This document shows, in pieces, positions 1 through 8,564 of a stretch of 64,000 bases of DNA. The position numbers and the translations under genes are program-made. Below the pieces are notes generated by a model. It was not told where the DNA came from and did not search any database. It saw nothing but the letters and a program-made list of their open reading frames with translations. Numbering within the stretch: the first letter of the stretch is position 1; each line of letters begins with the position of its first letter. Source of the DNA: Marinobacter salsuginis (GTDB taxonomy: Bacteria; Pseudomonadota; Gammaproteobacteria; Pseudomonadales; Oleiphilaceae); contig NZ_BGZH01000001.1 of NCBI RefSeq assembly GCF_009617755.1, positions 1,054,001 to 1,118,000 of the forward strand, read 5' to 3'.

Positions 1-1
1 A

Positions 2-772
2 CTTGCACTGGTAAACGCTGCTTTTCTTTCACTTGCTGCGGATAGCCGTTGGAGCAACGTTGGCGACGTGATCAATGCTGCACTTGAGTCCATTCGGTCG
101 TCTGGCGAGCTTCCAGCTAGCGGCGGCGAGAATGGCATGGGACTCAGCCGCGAGCTACTGTTGCTGGCCGCCAGTGCGCAGGCGAGTGCTCTGGCTGATC
201 AAAAAGGTGGGGGGATTGATGCAGCAACGTTGGCGAACGCGGCTGATTCCCTGGCGCGACGGTCAATGGAGCTTGCGGAGCCCACTCCTGAGCCAGAGCC
301 TACCCCGAAGCCAGAACCTACTCCGGAGCCGGAGCCTGCTCCTGAACCAGAGCCTGCCCCGGAACCAGAGCCTGCCCCTGAGCCAACGCCTACCCCTGAG
401 CCAGAGCCCGCCCCGGAACCAGAGCCTGCACCCGAGCCAGAGCCTGCCCCGGAACCAGAGCCTGCTCCTGAGCCAGGACCTGCTCCTGAGCCAGAACCTG
501 CTCTCGGCACTGCAACACTGTCATGGAATGCGCCGTTGACCAGAGAGAATGGAGAGAGCATTTCAATGGGCGAGTTGGATGGCTACGAAATCCGATATGG
601 CCAAACCAATAACATTACAGCAATGACCGGCAAAGTTGAGATCAGTTCAGCATCGACCATGAAGTTCACCGTTGAAGGTCTTGAAAACGGTGTATGGTAT
701 TTCACGATTCGTACAGTAGATGTGGAGGGCATGTTCAGTGATTGGTCGGCCGTCGTGTCAAAGGAAATATAG
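2..772 (+). CDS. C-terminal part of a Pro/Glu-repeat protein with a fibronectin III-like domain (5' end outside window)
   Basis: The reading frame is open from the left edge, so the true start lies outside the window; the GTG at 68 is only an internal codon. Visible order: an Ala/Leu-rich segment, then about 75 residues of Glu-Pro-x-Pro repeats (roughly bases 280-505), then a C-terminal domain of about 85 residues (TLSWNAP, GYEIRYG, FTIRTVD) that looks like a fibronectin type III fold. The Pro-Glu block is a stiff low-complexity spacer of the kind that holds a surface domain away from the envelope. Export and function cannot be judged without the N-terminus. The repeat DNA is nearly tandem, so its length may vary between strains. 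Confidence 0.7.
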   Translation, partial: LALVNAAFLSLAADSRWSNVGDVINAALESIRSSGELPASGGENGMGLSRELLLLAASAQASALADQKGGGIDAATLANAADSLARRSMELAEPTPEPEPTPKPEPTPEPEPAPEPEPAPEPEPAPEPTPTPEPEPAPEPEPAPEPEPAPEPEPAPEPGPAPEPEPALGTATLSWNAPLTRENGESISMGELDGYEIRYGQTNNITAMTGKVEISSASTMKFTVEGLENGVWYFTIRTVDVEGMFSDWSAVVSKEI

Positions 773-839
773 CGTTCAACCACGATAGCTATCCGGGAAC
801 ATAGGGGCAGTAACCCGCGTTTGATAGAGGGGGACGGGA

Positions 840-1000
840 CTAGAAAACACCCGTCTCCGCCAATTGCCGTATGATCTGAATGGTTTCCGAGTCTGTGGCC
901 ACATACGCTTCATGAAGATACTGATCACAGGGCATCGGGTCAGGACCGGTAGCTCTGGCTTCGTCAGGTCGTTAATCTGAACAATGTGCTCGAACGTCAT
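840..1000 (-). pseudogene. Remnant of a DUF1857 (SRPBCC-like) gene, internally deleted
   Basis: A good ribosome binding site (ggag) precedes ATG at 1000. The first 22 residues (MTFEHIVQINDLTKPELPVL) resemble the start of the DUF1857 family, normally about 150 residues. After that the family-like C-terminus continues in another frame (DQYLHEAYVATDSETIQ, then ETGVF and stop at 840). About two thirds of the family length is missing and the two ends are out of frame, so this is a decayed gene. The in-frame reading continues as a 74-codon nonsense tail to 776. Family assignment is from memory of the N- and C-terminal motifs. Confidence 0.5.
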
Positions 1001-1066
1001 CTAGTCTCCTGTCAGGTGTAATACATAACACTTTGCCAGCCCTTTCGCGTTTACGGAACCCGCGTT

Positions 1067-1183
1067 TCAGAGACCCGAACGGAACACAAAAACGAGGAGA
1101 GTCGCGAACAGCGTGATGTTTACTGCCCAGACGATCCAGGAAACCCGGCGCCGTAGACTTGCCCGCTTGATGGGATTAGTCAT
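1067..1183 (-). CDS. Small single-span membrane protein (38 aa)
   Basis: A 38-codon frame whose ATG overlaps the stop of the upstream ferric-reductase-like gene (ATGACTAA arrangement), which suggests translational coupling. The product has a basic N-terminus (KRASLRRR) followed by one hydrophobic helix of about 22 residues (WIVWAVNITLFATLLVFVF) and a short tail, giving an N-in single-span topology. It could be a small partner subunit of the flavocytochrome. No family was recognised; the overlap and clean topology are the only support. Confidence 0.4.
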   Translation of the reverse strand: MTNPIKRASLRRRVSWIVWAVNITLFATLLVFVFRSGL

Positions 1184-2480
1184 AACTGAAACGCTCCGAA
1201 AGGATGTGATGGGAAGGCGCGCCTCGCTTGATCAGGTGATCCTCAACAACATCCATCATGGGTGCAGGCCCGCACATCACAAAGACCCATTCGTTGAATT
1301 CTTCCTCGGAGAAAACCCTGTCGATCAGCGCGCCATCAATGAAGCCGGTCTCGCCCTCCCAGTTATCTGGTGGTTCAGACAACACATAGGCCACATCCTC
1401 GGTCCCGAGCTCCTCCCGGTGAGCGATCTGATCAATCACGCGATTACCGTAGATCAACCTCACCTTGCGGGGATCGTTGGTGGCCCGCATTTGCCTGAGC
1501 ATACCCAGCAGTGGCGCTAGTCCTACTCCCCCGGCAATGAGGGCAACCCCTGGTTCCGCTCGACCATCAACAGAAAGATTGCCGTAGGGGCCGTCAAGGA
1601 AGGCAAGGGTTCCAGGTTCTATCTGGCCAATGGAGCGGGTAAAGTCGCCGAGCTCTTTGATCATGAAAGATACCCGTGGTCCCTCGGCAGGTGCCGAACA
1701 AATAGAGAAGGGATTTTCTTTCAGCGAGAAGGAGCTGTGCCCCACATTCAGCCACAGAAACTGACCAGCTTTATAATCCAGCCCCGCATGCCCTTCAGGC
1801 TCCACGGTCAATTCCCATTGCTTAGTTGTCAGCTGGTTCACAGAGACCACGCGCCAAGCGCGTGCCTTTTGCTGAAGGGGAACCCACAGGTAAACCATGA
1901 GCAATGACCCGACCGCAACTCCTGTCATTGCCAGCCAAACCCAGGTCATCACTGACTCTGATCCGTAACGTCCCCCATAGACCGTGTGGTGCAGCAGAAG
2001 AAGTGCAATCAAAAGCGCGCCGACCCCGTGCATCAGGCGCCATGTCTCGTATTTATAGTCCAGCTGGGTCCGGCCGATGGCGAGGAGAACAAGGCTGGGA
2101 AGAAGCAAAAAAGCGCCAATTCCGCTTAAAATCGCGGGAAAATCGGTTGTGAGCGTCAATTCACGGGTGGGATCCCACGGACGGGGACCTCCCGAGGGCG
2201 TTTCCTGGTAGAGAAATGGGTGCACAAGCGCAAAAACCAGGGCCGTACGGGCCATGATCTGGTGAAACCGCATCGTCACATCCATTCCGACGCCATTCGA
2301 AATGGCCTTGAAACGCCCGGAGAGAATGAATTCCATAAGGATCATCGAGAAGGCGAGGATGCCCAGACCCGAGGCGAGTTCCTGGTGCCATTCGCGCGGA
2401 GGTCCCCCAACCGCAGCGGACAGGATCAACGGCAACGTGACAGCACCAAGATATACAGCAATCAGAAAAAACGCCTTCAT
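1176..2480 (-). CDS. Ferric-reductase-like transmembrane oxidoreductase (FRD/FNR fusion)
   Basis: 434 residues. The N-terminal half has about six membrane helices with two His pairs placed as in the ferric-reductase-like haem domain (H73/H87 and H151/H164). A ferredoxin-reductase module follows: FAD-binding motif NPFSICS near 257-263, NAD(P)-binding GGVGLAP near 317-323, and the MCGPAPMM segment near 402. It probably moves electrons from NAD(P)H through FAD and two b-haems across the inner membrane, to an unknown acceptor (ferric iron, quinone or oxygen). It lies divergent from the Nudix gene and overlaps a small membrane-protein frame at its 3' end. The family call is firm; the substrate is unknown. 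Confidence 0.85.
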   Translation of the reverse strand: MKAFFLIAVYLGAVTLPLILSAAVGGPPREWHQELASGLGILAFSMILMEFILSGRFKAISNGVGMDVTMRFHQIMARTALVFALVHPFLYQETPSGGPRPWDPTRELTLTTDFPAILSGIGAFLLLPSLVLLAIGRTQLDYKYETWRLMHGVGALLIALLLLHHTVYGGRYGSESVMTWVWLAMTGVAVGSLLMVYLWVPLQQKARAWRVVSVNQLTTKQWELTVEPEGHAGLDYKAGQFLWLNVGHSSFSLKENPFSICSAPAEGPRVSFMIKELGDFTRSIGQIEPGTLAFLDGPYGNLSVDGRAEPGVALIAGGVGLAPLLGMLRQMRATNDPRKVRLIYGNRVIDQIAHREELGTEDVAYVLSEPPDNWEGETGFIDGALIDRVFSEEEFNEWVFVMCGPAPMMDVVEDHLIKRGAPSHHILSERFSYD

Positions 2481-2575
2481 TTCCAGAACCTATGCCAACT
2501 AAATCGCAACGCAAACACCCTGCTCGTCCAGGATATGTTTAACTATAGTCATCAAACATCAAAGGACAGCTTTAC

Positions 2576-3169
2576 GTGCAATCGAAGTCCTGGGTAAACC
2601 ATTTGCGCCCCAAAAAAATTCCTTTCCGGCGTCGATTTGCCCGAGCGTCAGTCGCGCTGATCTTTCGGCGAATGGAAAACGCCCACGAGGAACTGCTGTT
2701 TATCCAGCGGGCGCGTCGGGAAGGCGATCCCTGGTCCGGCGATATGGCCTTCCCCGGAGGCCGACTGCAACCAGAAGATGAATCCGCCCGGGCCGCCGCC
2801 GAGCGGGAAACGCTGGAAGAAACCGGCATGGATCTTGGCCGCCATGGCCGATACATAACCCGACTGTCAGATCTGATCACCCGACACCACAGCCGCCTGC
2901 GCCCTATGGTCGTCACTCCCTACGTGTTCGAGTGGCACGGGCCGAAGACGATCTTGCCGAACCACGAAGTCGAACGGGCGGTCTGGGTACCCCTGGACTA
3001 CCTTGCAGCCGGGGAGAACCAGAGCCAGCTTCCCTGGCGCACACCTCTTGGTACGCTGAACATGCCCTGCTGCCGCTATCAGGATGCCTGCATCTGGGGA
3101 TTAAGCTACAGCATGCTGCAGGAATTGCTGACAGCAGGCATCAACGCAAAGTCAAAAATACCGCAGTAA
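2576..3169 (+). CDS. Nudix hydrolase, CoA pyrophosphatase-like
   Basis: 197 residues with a GTG start at 2576. The Nudix box lies near residues 61-85 (AFPGGRL and RETLEETG), preceded by the basic stretch RPKKIPFRRRFARASVAL. The layout of AFPGGR, the acidic insert and the Nudix helix resembles NudL-type CoA pyrophosphatases, which cleave CoA and derivatives to phosphopantetheine and 3',5'-ADP; other NDP-x substrates are possible. It is monocistronic, divergent from the flavocytochrome gene with a roughly 95-bp shared promoter region. Confidence 0.8.
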   Translation: MQSKSWVNHLRPKKIPFRRRFARASVALIFRRMENAHEELLFIQRARREGDPWSGDMAFPGGRLQPEDESARAAAERETLEETGMDLGRHGRYITRLSDLITRHHSRLRPMVVTPYVFEWHGPKTILPNHEVERAVWVPLDYLAAGENQSQLPWRTPLGTLNMPCCRYQDACIWGLSYSMLQELLTAGINAKSKIPQ

Positions 3170-3407
3170 CCTGCCGAGAATCAGTACGCTGATCCAGCGG
3201 CACGATGCCGCCTAACTGCAACGAAACCCCCAGAATATGCCCGGCATTCTGATTCTCAGTTCTACCCGACCAATATACTACTGCACAAGATGGCCAACGT
3301 GACCTAAGCTTTCCAGACGAAATCAGTAGCACTGGTTTTGATCATCAGTGCAATCGCCTTCACCATAATGGCCGATAACAACAACTTACTGACCAGAAGG
3401 AAGCATC

Positions 3408-4415
3408 ATGAAAAACATAAAAACAGCATTGGTCGCATCGGTGGCCGCAGCCAGTTTTATCGCAGCCGATGTTCACGCGGCGACCGAATGGAACGTATCT
3501 TTGTGGGGCAAGCGCCGAGCTTTTACCGAAAACGTCGAGAAACTCGCCGAATTGGTTGAAGCCAAAACCGATGGGGAGTTTACCCTCAACATCTCTTACG
3601 GCGGGTTATCCAAGGCAAGGGAAAACCTTGATGGCATTTCATTTGGCGCTTTCGAAATGGCGCAGTTCTGCTCCTTTTACCACACCGACAAGAATCCGAC
3701 CATCACAGTAACCGAGCTGCCTTTTTCACAAGATGTGTCTCTGTCCCGGATCAGCGACATCTACACGGAAGTGTTCAAGCACCCCGAGGTCAAGAAAGAT
3801 CTGGCTCGATGGAATGCCACTCTGTTGATGCCCACCCCGCTGCCTCAGTACAACCTCGTCGGTAAAGGAGAGCCGATCGGGACTCTGGACGATTTTGAAG
3901 GCATGCGCATCCGTGGCCCGGGCGGAATCATGGGCGTGTTGGGCAAACTTGGTGCTGTCAAGACAGGGGTGCCTTTCTCTGAAGTACGTCAGGCCATGGA
4001 TTCCGGAGTTATTGACGCAGCCTCCTTCGCACCCCATGCACACCTGGCCACCACAACTTACAAGGTAGGTCAGTGGGCTACAACTAACCTCAATCTCGGT
4101 TCTGCCAATTGCCCGGTAGTCGTCAATACCGACGCCTTGGACATGCTTGAACCGGCCCATCGTGAAGCGCTGCTGGGCTCTGTTGAGGAAGCTCTCGACT
4201 ATTACGTAGAAAACTACGAGCAGAACACCACGGCTAGGTTCGAGGCTGCCAAGGACGAGACCAACATTACGGAAGTTACCTTTACGGCAGAGCAAACTGC
4301 CCGGCTGAACGAACTTGCAGAGTCTGTCCGTCAGGAGTGGATCGAAACCCATAAGGGCGATTTTGACGCAAAGGCTGTTTTCGATTTCACAGCCAAGCTC
4401 TTCGCCGAACAATAA
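3408..4415 (+). CDS. dctP: TRAP transporter substrate-binding protein (DctP family)
   Basis: 335 residues starting at ATG 3408 after agaagga. The first 24 residues form a cleavable signal peptide (MKNIKTALVASVAAASFIAA, then DVHA). The mature part has the DctP fold: binding-lobe signature MRIRGPGGIMG and the conserved PFSEVRQAMDSGVIDAA segment. It delivers an organic acid to the DctQM permease from the periplasm. The ligand cannot be read from sequence: 'C4-dicarboxylate' is only the family name. It is first in a dctPQM operon, separated from dctQ by a hairpin at 4427-4473. Confidence 0.9.
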   Translation: MKNIKTALVASVAAASFIAADVHAATEWNVSLWGKRRAFTENVEKLAELVEAKTDGEFTLNISYGGLSKARENLDGISFGAFEMAQFCSFYHTDKNPTITVTELPFSQDVSLSRISDIYTEVFKHPEVKKDLARWNATLLMPTPLPQYNLVGKGEPIGTLDDFEGMRIRGPGGIMGVLGKLGAVKTGVPFSEVRQAMDSGVIDAASFAPHAHLATTTYKVGQWATTNLNLGSANCPVVVNTDALDMLEPAHREALLGSVEEALDYYVENYEQNTTARFEAAKDETNITEVTFTAEQTARLNELAESVRQEWIETHKGDFDAKAVFDFTAKLFAEQ

Positions 4416-4426
4416 CCTGACTCGTA

Positions 4427-4473
4427 AAACCGGAGCCCGATTCTAACTGAACGGGCACCGGTTTATCTTTTTT
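4427..4473 (+). terminator. Hairpin terminator/attenuator between dctP and dctQ
   Basis: Inverted repeat AAACCGG-A-GCCCG (4427-4439) and CGGGC-A-CCGGTTT (4452-4464), twelve pairs interrupted by one A:A mismatch, a 12-base loop, then ATCTTTTTT (4465-4473). The shape is that of an intrinsic terminator. Placed inside the operon it should let only part of transcription reach dctQM, giving an excess of the binding protein. Confidence 0.7.
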
Positions 4474-4505
4474 GGGAACCACCCCTTCCCCGACTGGAGG
4501 CTGAC

Positions 4506-5132
4506 ATGTCTGCAGCAGCATCTGTGCTTGCTGATAACTCAACGCTGAGCCGTCTGGACCGTCTGTTTTTCCGGCTGGAATCCTTACTCACCCTGGCCGG
4601 CGGTTTTGCGATTTTTCTGTTGGTTTTGTTGGCAACGGTCAACATACTCGGACGTTGGATTTTTTCATCTCCAATCAGTGGTTACGTTGATTGGGTCGAA
4701 CAGGCCATGGCATTCATCGCTTTTCTTGGCATTGCCTACACCCAGCGAATGGGTGGCCACATCCGTATGGACATACTGGTTGGAAAATTCCGCGGCCGCT
4801 ATCTGTGGTTTACCGAATTGGTTACAACACTGTTAATGCTGGCAGTCACCTCTGTACTTATTTACGGCAGCTACATGCATTTCTGGCGAGCCTACACCAT
4901 TGGTGATTCATCGCTAGACATCAATTTGCCCACCTGGCCCGCCAAACTGGTGGTTCCAATTGCTCTCACCATCCTGGCAATGCGCCTGTTACTTCAGCTC
5001 TGGGGCTACATGCGGGCGCTCAAGCAGGGCGGAGACAAGCCTGTAGCGGTCCCGCTAGTTGAATCAGCGGCCGACGTTGCCGCCCGTGAAGCCAGTGCCG
5101 TCAGTGGCCACGACGAAGAAAAAACAGCATGA
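4506..5132 (+). CDS. dctQ: TRAP transporter small permease (DctQ family)
   Basis: 208 residues, ATG at 4506 after ctggagg. Four hydrophobic helices with family landmarks: LATVNILGRWIF, the VDWVEQAMAFIAFLGIAYTQ segment and GHIRMDI. It forms the membrane complex with DctM and is needed for sodium-driven uptake with the DctP protein. Its stop overlaps the dctM start by four bases (ATGA). The roughly 35-residue C-terminal tail is hydrophilic and acidic. Confidence 0.88.
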   Translation: MSAAASVLADNSTLSRLDRLFFRLESLLTLAGGFAIFLLVLLATVNILGRWIFSSPISGYVDWVEQAMAFIAFLGIAYTQRMGGHIRMDILVGKFRGRYLWFTELVTTLLMLAVTSVLIYGSYMHFWRAYTIGDSSLDINLPTWPAKLVVPIALTILAMRLLLQLWGYMRALKQGGDKPVAVPLVESAADVAAREASAVSGHDEEKTA

Positions 5133-6538
5133 CTGAACTGTTCCAAACCATGGGCAACATGGATTCCATCGACATCGGCCTCTGGGTCACCGGAGCCATG
5201 CTGGTTTTTGTTCTGCTGGGCGTTCGAGTCGCTTTCGCAGCTGCCACAGCCGGCTTTCTCGGTCTGGTATGGATTTTCTCCGCCAAGCTCGGTTTCGACC
5301 GGGGTTTTCTGGTCGCTGTGAAAATGGCGGGCACCATCCCCCATTCAAAGGTTTCCTCGCTTGCCCTGTCATTGATCCCGGCTTTTATATTGATCGGCTT
5401 TCTTGCCTATCACGCAGGTCTCACTAAATCTCTTTTCGAAGCGGCAAAACGCTGGGTCGGCTGGCTTCCCGGCGGCATGGGGGTGGCCACCGTATTCTCC
5501 ACCGCAGGCTTCGCAGCAGTGTCCGGTGCATCGGTGGCGACGTCTGCCGTTTTCGCCCGGATCGCGGTGCCGGAAATGCTGAAACTGGGATATGACAAGC
5601 GCTTCGCCGCGGGTGTTGTCGCTGCCGGCGGCACACTGGCTTCGCTTATCCCCCCCTCTGCCATCCTGGTCATCTACGCCATCATCGTTGAACAGGACGT
5701 TGGTGCGCTGCTGATGGCCGGGTTCCTGCCCGGTGCCTTTTCAGCCCTTGTTTACGGGGCACTCGTCATAATCATGGCGGTCACCCGCAAGAACTTTGGC
5801 CCGCCTGTTCGTGGCTACACTTGGAAACAGCGCTTTGAGTCAGTACCCGGCGCAATGCCCATCTTCGTGGTGGTTGGAATCATCATGGTCTGCATTTATG
5901 GGGGCGTGGGTACACCAACCGAAGCCGGTGCCCTTGGCGCATTTGTTATTCTCTGCATGGCGCTCTATAACGGAAGTCGGTGGCCAGAGCTGAAAGCTTC
6001 ACTGATGGAAACGGCAAAGCTGTCTGCCATGATCTTTGCCATCATTTGGGGTGTTCTCATCTACGTTCGCTTTCTTGGATTCGCCGATCTGCCCACGGCA
6101 TTTTCTGACTGGATCGTCAGCCTGGAGCAGAGTCCGCTTCTGACACTCCTTCTCATTCTCTGCGCTTACGCCGTTCTGGGGATGTTTATGGACGCCATCG
6201 GCATGCTACTGCTGACTCTGCCAGTGGTGTACCCCGCAGTGATTGCCCTGAATGGGGGCATCGATGTGACTGCCGCCGAATCGGCCTTTGGGGTTTCTGG
6301 AACCGGCTGCGCCATCTGGTTTGGCATTATTGTGGTGAAAATGGCAGAGCTCTGCCTGATTACGCCTCCCATAGGGCTGAACTGCTTTGTTGTTGCTGGC
6401 GTGCGTCCAGAGTGTTCGGTGCAGGACGTGTTCCGGGGCTGCACCCCCTTCTTTGTGGCGGATGTTTTAACCATCGCCGCCCTGATCGCGCTGCCCGGTA
6501 TCGTGTTGTGGTTACCAGGCATGATGGGCTACGGCTGA
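5129..6538 (+). CDS. dctM: TRAP transporter large permease (DctM family)
   Basis: 469 residues with about twelve hydrophobic helices, the usual length for DctM. Recognisable segments are ATAGFLGL, SLIPAFILIGFLAYHAG, the glycine-rich FSTAGFAAVSGASVATSAVF helix with GGTLASLIPPSA, and GMFMDAIGMLLLTLP. It is the sodium-coupled transport subunit in the inner membrane. The start overlaps dctQ (ATGA), indicating coupled translation. It converges with the slyD-like gene; the 73-bp gap shows no strong terminator. Confidence 0.9.
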   Translation: MTELFQTMGNMDSIDIGLWVTGAMLVFVLLGVRVAFAAATAGFLGLVWIFSAKLGFDRGFLVAVKMAGTIPHSKVSSLALSLIPAFILIGFLAYHAGLTKSLFEAAKRWVGWLPGGMGVATVFSTAGFAAVSGASVATSAVFARIAVPEMLKLGYDKRFAAGVVAAGGTLASLIPPSAILVIYAIIVEQDVGALLMAGFLPGAFSALVYGALVIIMAVTRKNFGPPVRGYTWKQRFESVPGAMPIFVVVGIIMVCIYGGVGTPTEAGALGAFVILCMALYNGSRWPELKASLMETAKLSAMIFAIIWGVLIYVRFLGFADLPTAFSDWIVSLEQSPLLTLLLILCAYAVLGMFMDAIGMLLLTLPVVYPAVIALNGGIDVTAAESAFGVSGTGCAIWFGIIVVKMAELCLITPPIGLNCFVVAGVRPECSVQDVFRGCTPFFVADVLTIAALIALPGIVLWLPGMMGYG

Positions 6539-6611
6539 AGATGCGCCGGGCCAGCTTTGCCATGGGTGTCTGAGATGACAACCATCGGCATGCTCACACC
6601 ACTATACATTC

Positions 6612-7094
6612 TCAATGATGGTGCCCACCCGGGCCATGGGCGTGACCGTGGGCTATTTCTTCCGAGGTCGCGGCGCGCACGTCAATCACTTCGATATCAA
6701 AGGTCAGGGTCCTGCCCGCCATCGGATGATTGGTATCGACATCGGCAAACTTATGGCCAACCTTGGCAACAACCACATGGCGCGGGCCCTGCTCGGTCCG
6801 AACCTGCGCAATCATGCCTGCCTTCCAGCGTTTGGCGCCCATCAAATGCTTGATCGGAACGCGCTGGATGGCATCAGGCTTGCGCGGCCCGTAGGCTTTA
6901 TCCGGAGCAACGGTGACGCTGAACGTATCACCCGCATCGCGACCTTCCAGGGCCTCCTCCAGGCCCTTGATGATGCCGCCGTGGCCATGGAGGTAAGCGT
7001 TCGGCTCACCGCCGTGGGAGTCTTCAACAACGCTATCTTGTTCATCGCGGACACTGTAATGGAACAGGACGACCTGGTTCTTTTCGATTGGCAT
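6612..7094 (-). CDS. FKBP-type peptidyl-prolyl isomerase, SlyD-like
   Basis: 160 residues. It begins with the SlyD/FkpB-type core (HYSVRDEQDSVVEDS, then GIIKGLEEALEGRDAGD and VAPDKAYGPR), has the insert-in-flap region, then NHPMAGRTLTFDIEVIDVR, and ends in a His-rich tail (HGHAHGPGGHHH). Such proteins isomerise prolyl bonds and act as chaperones; the His tail suggests metal (nickel) binding as in SlyD, though it is much shorter than the E. coli tail. The nickel link is suggestive because a urease lies in the same window, but that gene is distant. Confidence 0.85.
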   Translation of the reverse strand: MPIEKNQVVLFHYSVRDEQDSVVEDSHGGEPNAYLHGHGGIIKGLEEALEGRDAGDTFSVTVAPDKAYGPRKPDAIQRVPIKHLMGAKRWKAGMIAQVRTEQGPRHVVVAKVGHKFADVDTNHPMAGRTLTFDIEVIDVRAATSEEIAHGHAHGPGGHHH

Positions 7095-7167
7095 AGGATT
7101 CTCTTCGACGTTTAAAGATGCACCATTGTAACCGGCTGCGGCTTTGACTTCAGAGTGGAAATTGGCT

Positions 7168-7983
7168 TCATCCCTGCCAATATGCCTTACTCACCTCATC
7201 CATTGGAAAGAAATGCTCAATCCGCAAATTCTGAGCGGTGACATCCAGAGGCGTGCCGATGGTCGCGATGGTGGAAAAGATCCTGAGCTGCTGGTCCCCA
7301 AGATTCAGTGTGAAAGGAATCGCAGGATAGTCCAGGTGTTCCACCACATGGCTTTTCCAGTTCCGGGGGACGTCGGGGACGGTCAGAGCCTGCTCCAGCA
7401 ACCGATTGGGCTGATCCCGGAAGGGACCGGCAAGATGCTCATGATAGACCCTTTGCAGCATGTGGCAGGCGATGTTTTCCCAATCCCCCACGAATGGCTT
7501 CATGCCGTGTTCATCCAGTAGCGACAACAGAAAGTTTGGCCGGGCGGGGAACTTCGCCCCCAATTCGATCATCCTTGCCATCATCGCCTGCATAGCCTGG
7601 TTGGCCATCACCAGATAATACTCGTGGTCGAACACCACAGCCGGGTACGGCAGGTGTCCCTGCAACAGGTGCCCTAGCGCCTCCCGGATCATGGCCATGC
7701 CGGGCGCGTTCAAATTCTGGTCGGAGTAAACCTGGCTGTAACCGGCCGCCGACAAAAGCCGGTTGGTTCCGGCCAGATCCGTCTGCAGCATCTGCGCCAG
7801 ATGCAACACCATGCCTTTGCTGGGCTTGCTGCGGCCGGTTTCCAGAAAGCTGATGTGTTTGGGTGATACCTCACAGGCAAGGGCGAAATCCATCTGGCTC
7901 AGGCGCTTGCCCTGCCGCATTTCTCTAAACAGAGTACCGAAGGCGCTCATTGGGTTTCCCATAAATTCCTTGTATTCGGCCAT
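7168..7983 (-). CDS. XRE-family regulator with MmyB-like ligand-binding domain
   Basis: 271 residues. An N-terminal helix-turn-helix (about 15-70; RLSQMDFALACEVSPKHISFLETGRSKPS) is followed by a domain typical of MmyB-like regulators (YPAVVFDHEYYLVMANQAM, PNRLLEQALTVPDVPRNW, FSTIATIGTPLDVTAQNLRIEHFFP), which in relatives binds small hydrophobic ligands such as fatty acids. It is divergent from the membrane protein at 8101, with 117 bp between them, so that gene is the likeliest target. Alternative starts at residues 8 and 12 are possible. Confidence 0.85.
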   Translation of the reverse strand: MAEYKEFMGNPMSAFGTLFREMRQGKRLSQMDFALACEVSPKHISFLETGRSKPSKGMVLHLAQMLQTDLAGTNRLLSAAGYSQVYSDQNLNAPGMAMIREALGHLLQGHLPYPAVVFDHEYYLVMANQAMQAMMARMIELGAKFPARPNFLLSLLDEHGMKPFVGDWENIACHMLQRVYHEHLAGPFRDQPNRLLEQALTVPDVPRNWKSHVVEHLDYPAIPFTLNLGDQQLRIFSTIATIGTPLDVTAQNLRIEHFFPMDEVSKAYWQG

Positions 7984-8100
7984 TATCCTTGCCGAGGGTA
8001 GGCGAAACCATTACCTCACAGGTAATTGAGAAGATCACCGCCCGGGTAGAAGCTTTGCAGTGTAGTCCAACCCATTGCGAAACCCGATTGAGGTGATCCC

Positions 8101-8508
8101 ATGAAAAACCTAGTCCGTCGATTCAGCGTCAAGCAAATTATCCTGAGCGATGTCTTCCTCTCCACGCCCCTGGCATTGGCGCTAATCCTGGCTGCTGAGC
8201 CGATTGCCCAGTGGGCGGGTGGCCCTGGCGCAACTTTCTATCTGGTGGTCGGCGTCGTCATGCTGCTGTGGTGCGTGGAGATGGCCGCTATCGCCAGCAA
8301 GGAACAATGGCAGGAAAAGTTTCTCAACCTGATGGTAGTGGTGGATGTCACCTGGAGCCTGTTGGCCCTTGGCCTGATGATCTGGTTTGCCCCGAGCCTC
8401 CAACCGTTGGGCTGGGTGCTGTTCGTCCTGAACGTGCTGGTTCCACTGGACATGGCTTGGATGAAGCGGATTGCTGGCAGTAAGCCACCCCAGCCTGCGT
8501 TCGGATGA
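8101..8508 (+). CDS. Small four-helix membrane protein, unknown function
   Basis: 135 residues, ATG at 8101 after gaggtgatccc. Four predicted helices: about 18-36, 45-62, 76-97 and 100-118. No family was recognised with certainty. It is the divergent neighbour of an MmyB-type regulator, an arrangement in which the regulator commonly controls the adjacent gene. It ends just before a strong bidirectional hairpin at 8529. Confidence 0.65.
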   Translation: MKNLVRRFSVKQIILSDVFLSTPLALALILAAEPIAQWAGGPGATFYLVVGVVMLLWCVEMAAIASKEQWQEKFLNLMVVVDVTWSLLALGLMIWFAPSLQPLGWVLFVLNVLVPLDMAWMKRIAGSKPPQPAFG

Positions 8509-8528
8509 TGGATCAGCCCCAAAACGCT

Positions 8529-8562
8529 ACCCAGATTGGGTAATTTCTTACCCAATCTGGGT
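8529..8562. terminator. Bidirectional intrinsic terminator
   Basis: A perfect 15-bp inverted repeat (ACCCAGATTGGGTAA / TTACCCAATCTGGGT) with a TTTC loop, followed by TTTTC on the plus strand and by AGCGTTTTG on the minus strand. It separates the convergent membrane-protein gene (ending 8508) and radD (ending 8565) and can serve both. Confidence 0.85.
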
Positions 8563-8564
8563 TT

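Noticed and set aside
199..561. Gly/Ser-rich frame on the minus strand
   Set aside because: It is the antisense reading of the Pro/Glu repeat; composition follows from the repeat, with no start signal.
8182..8403. Minus-strand frame opposite the four-helix protein
   Set aside because: Charged, low-similarity shadow without a start signal.
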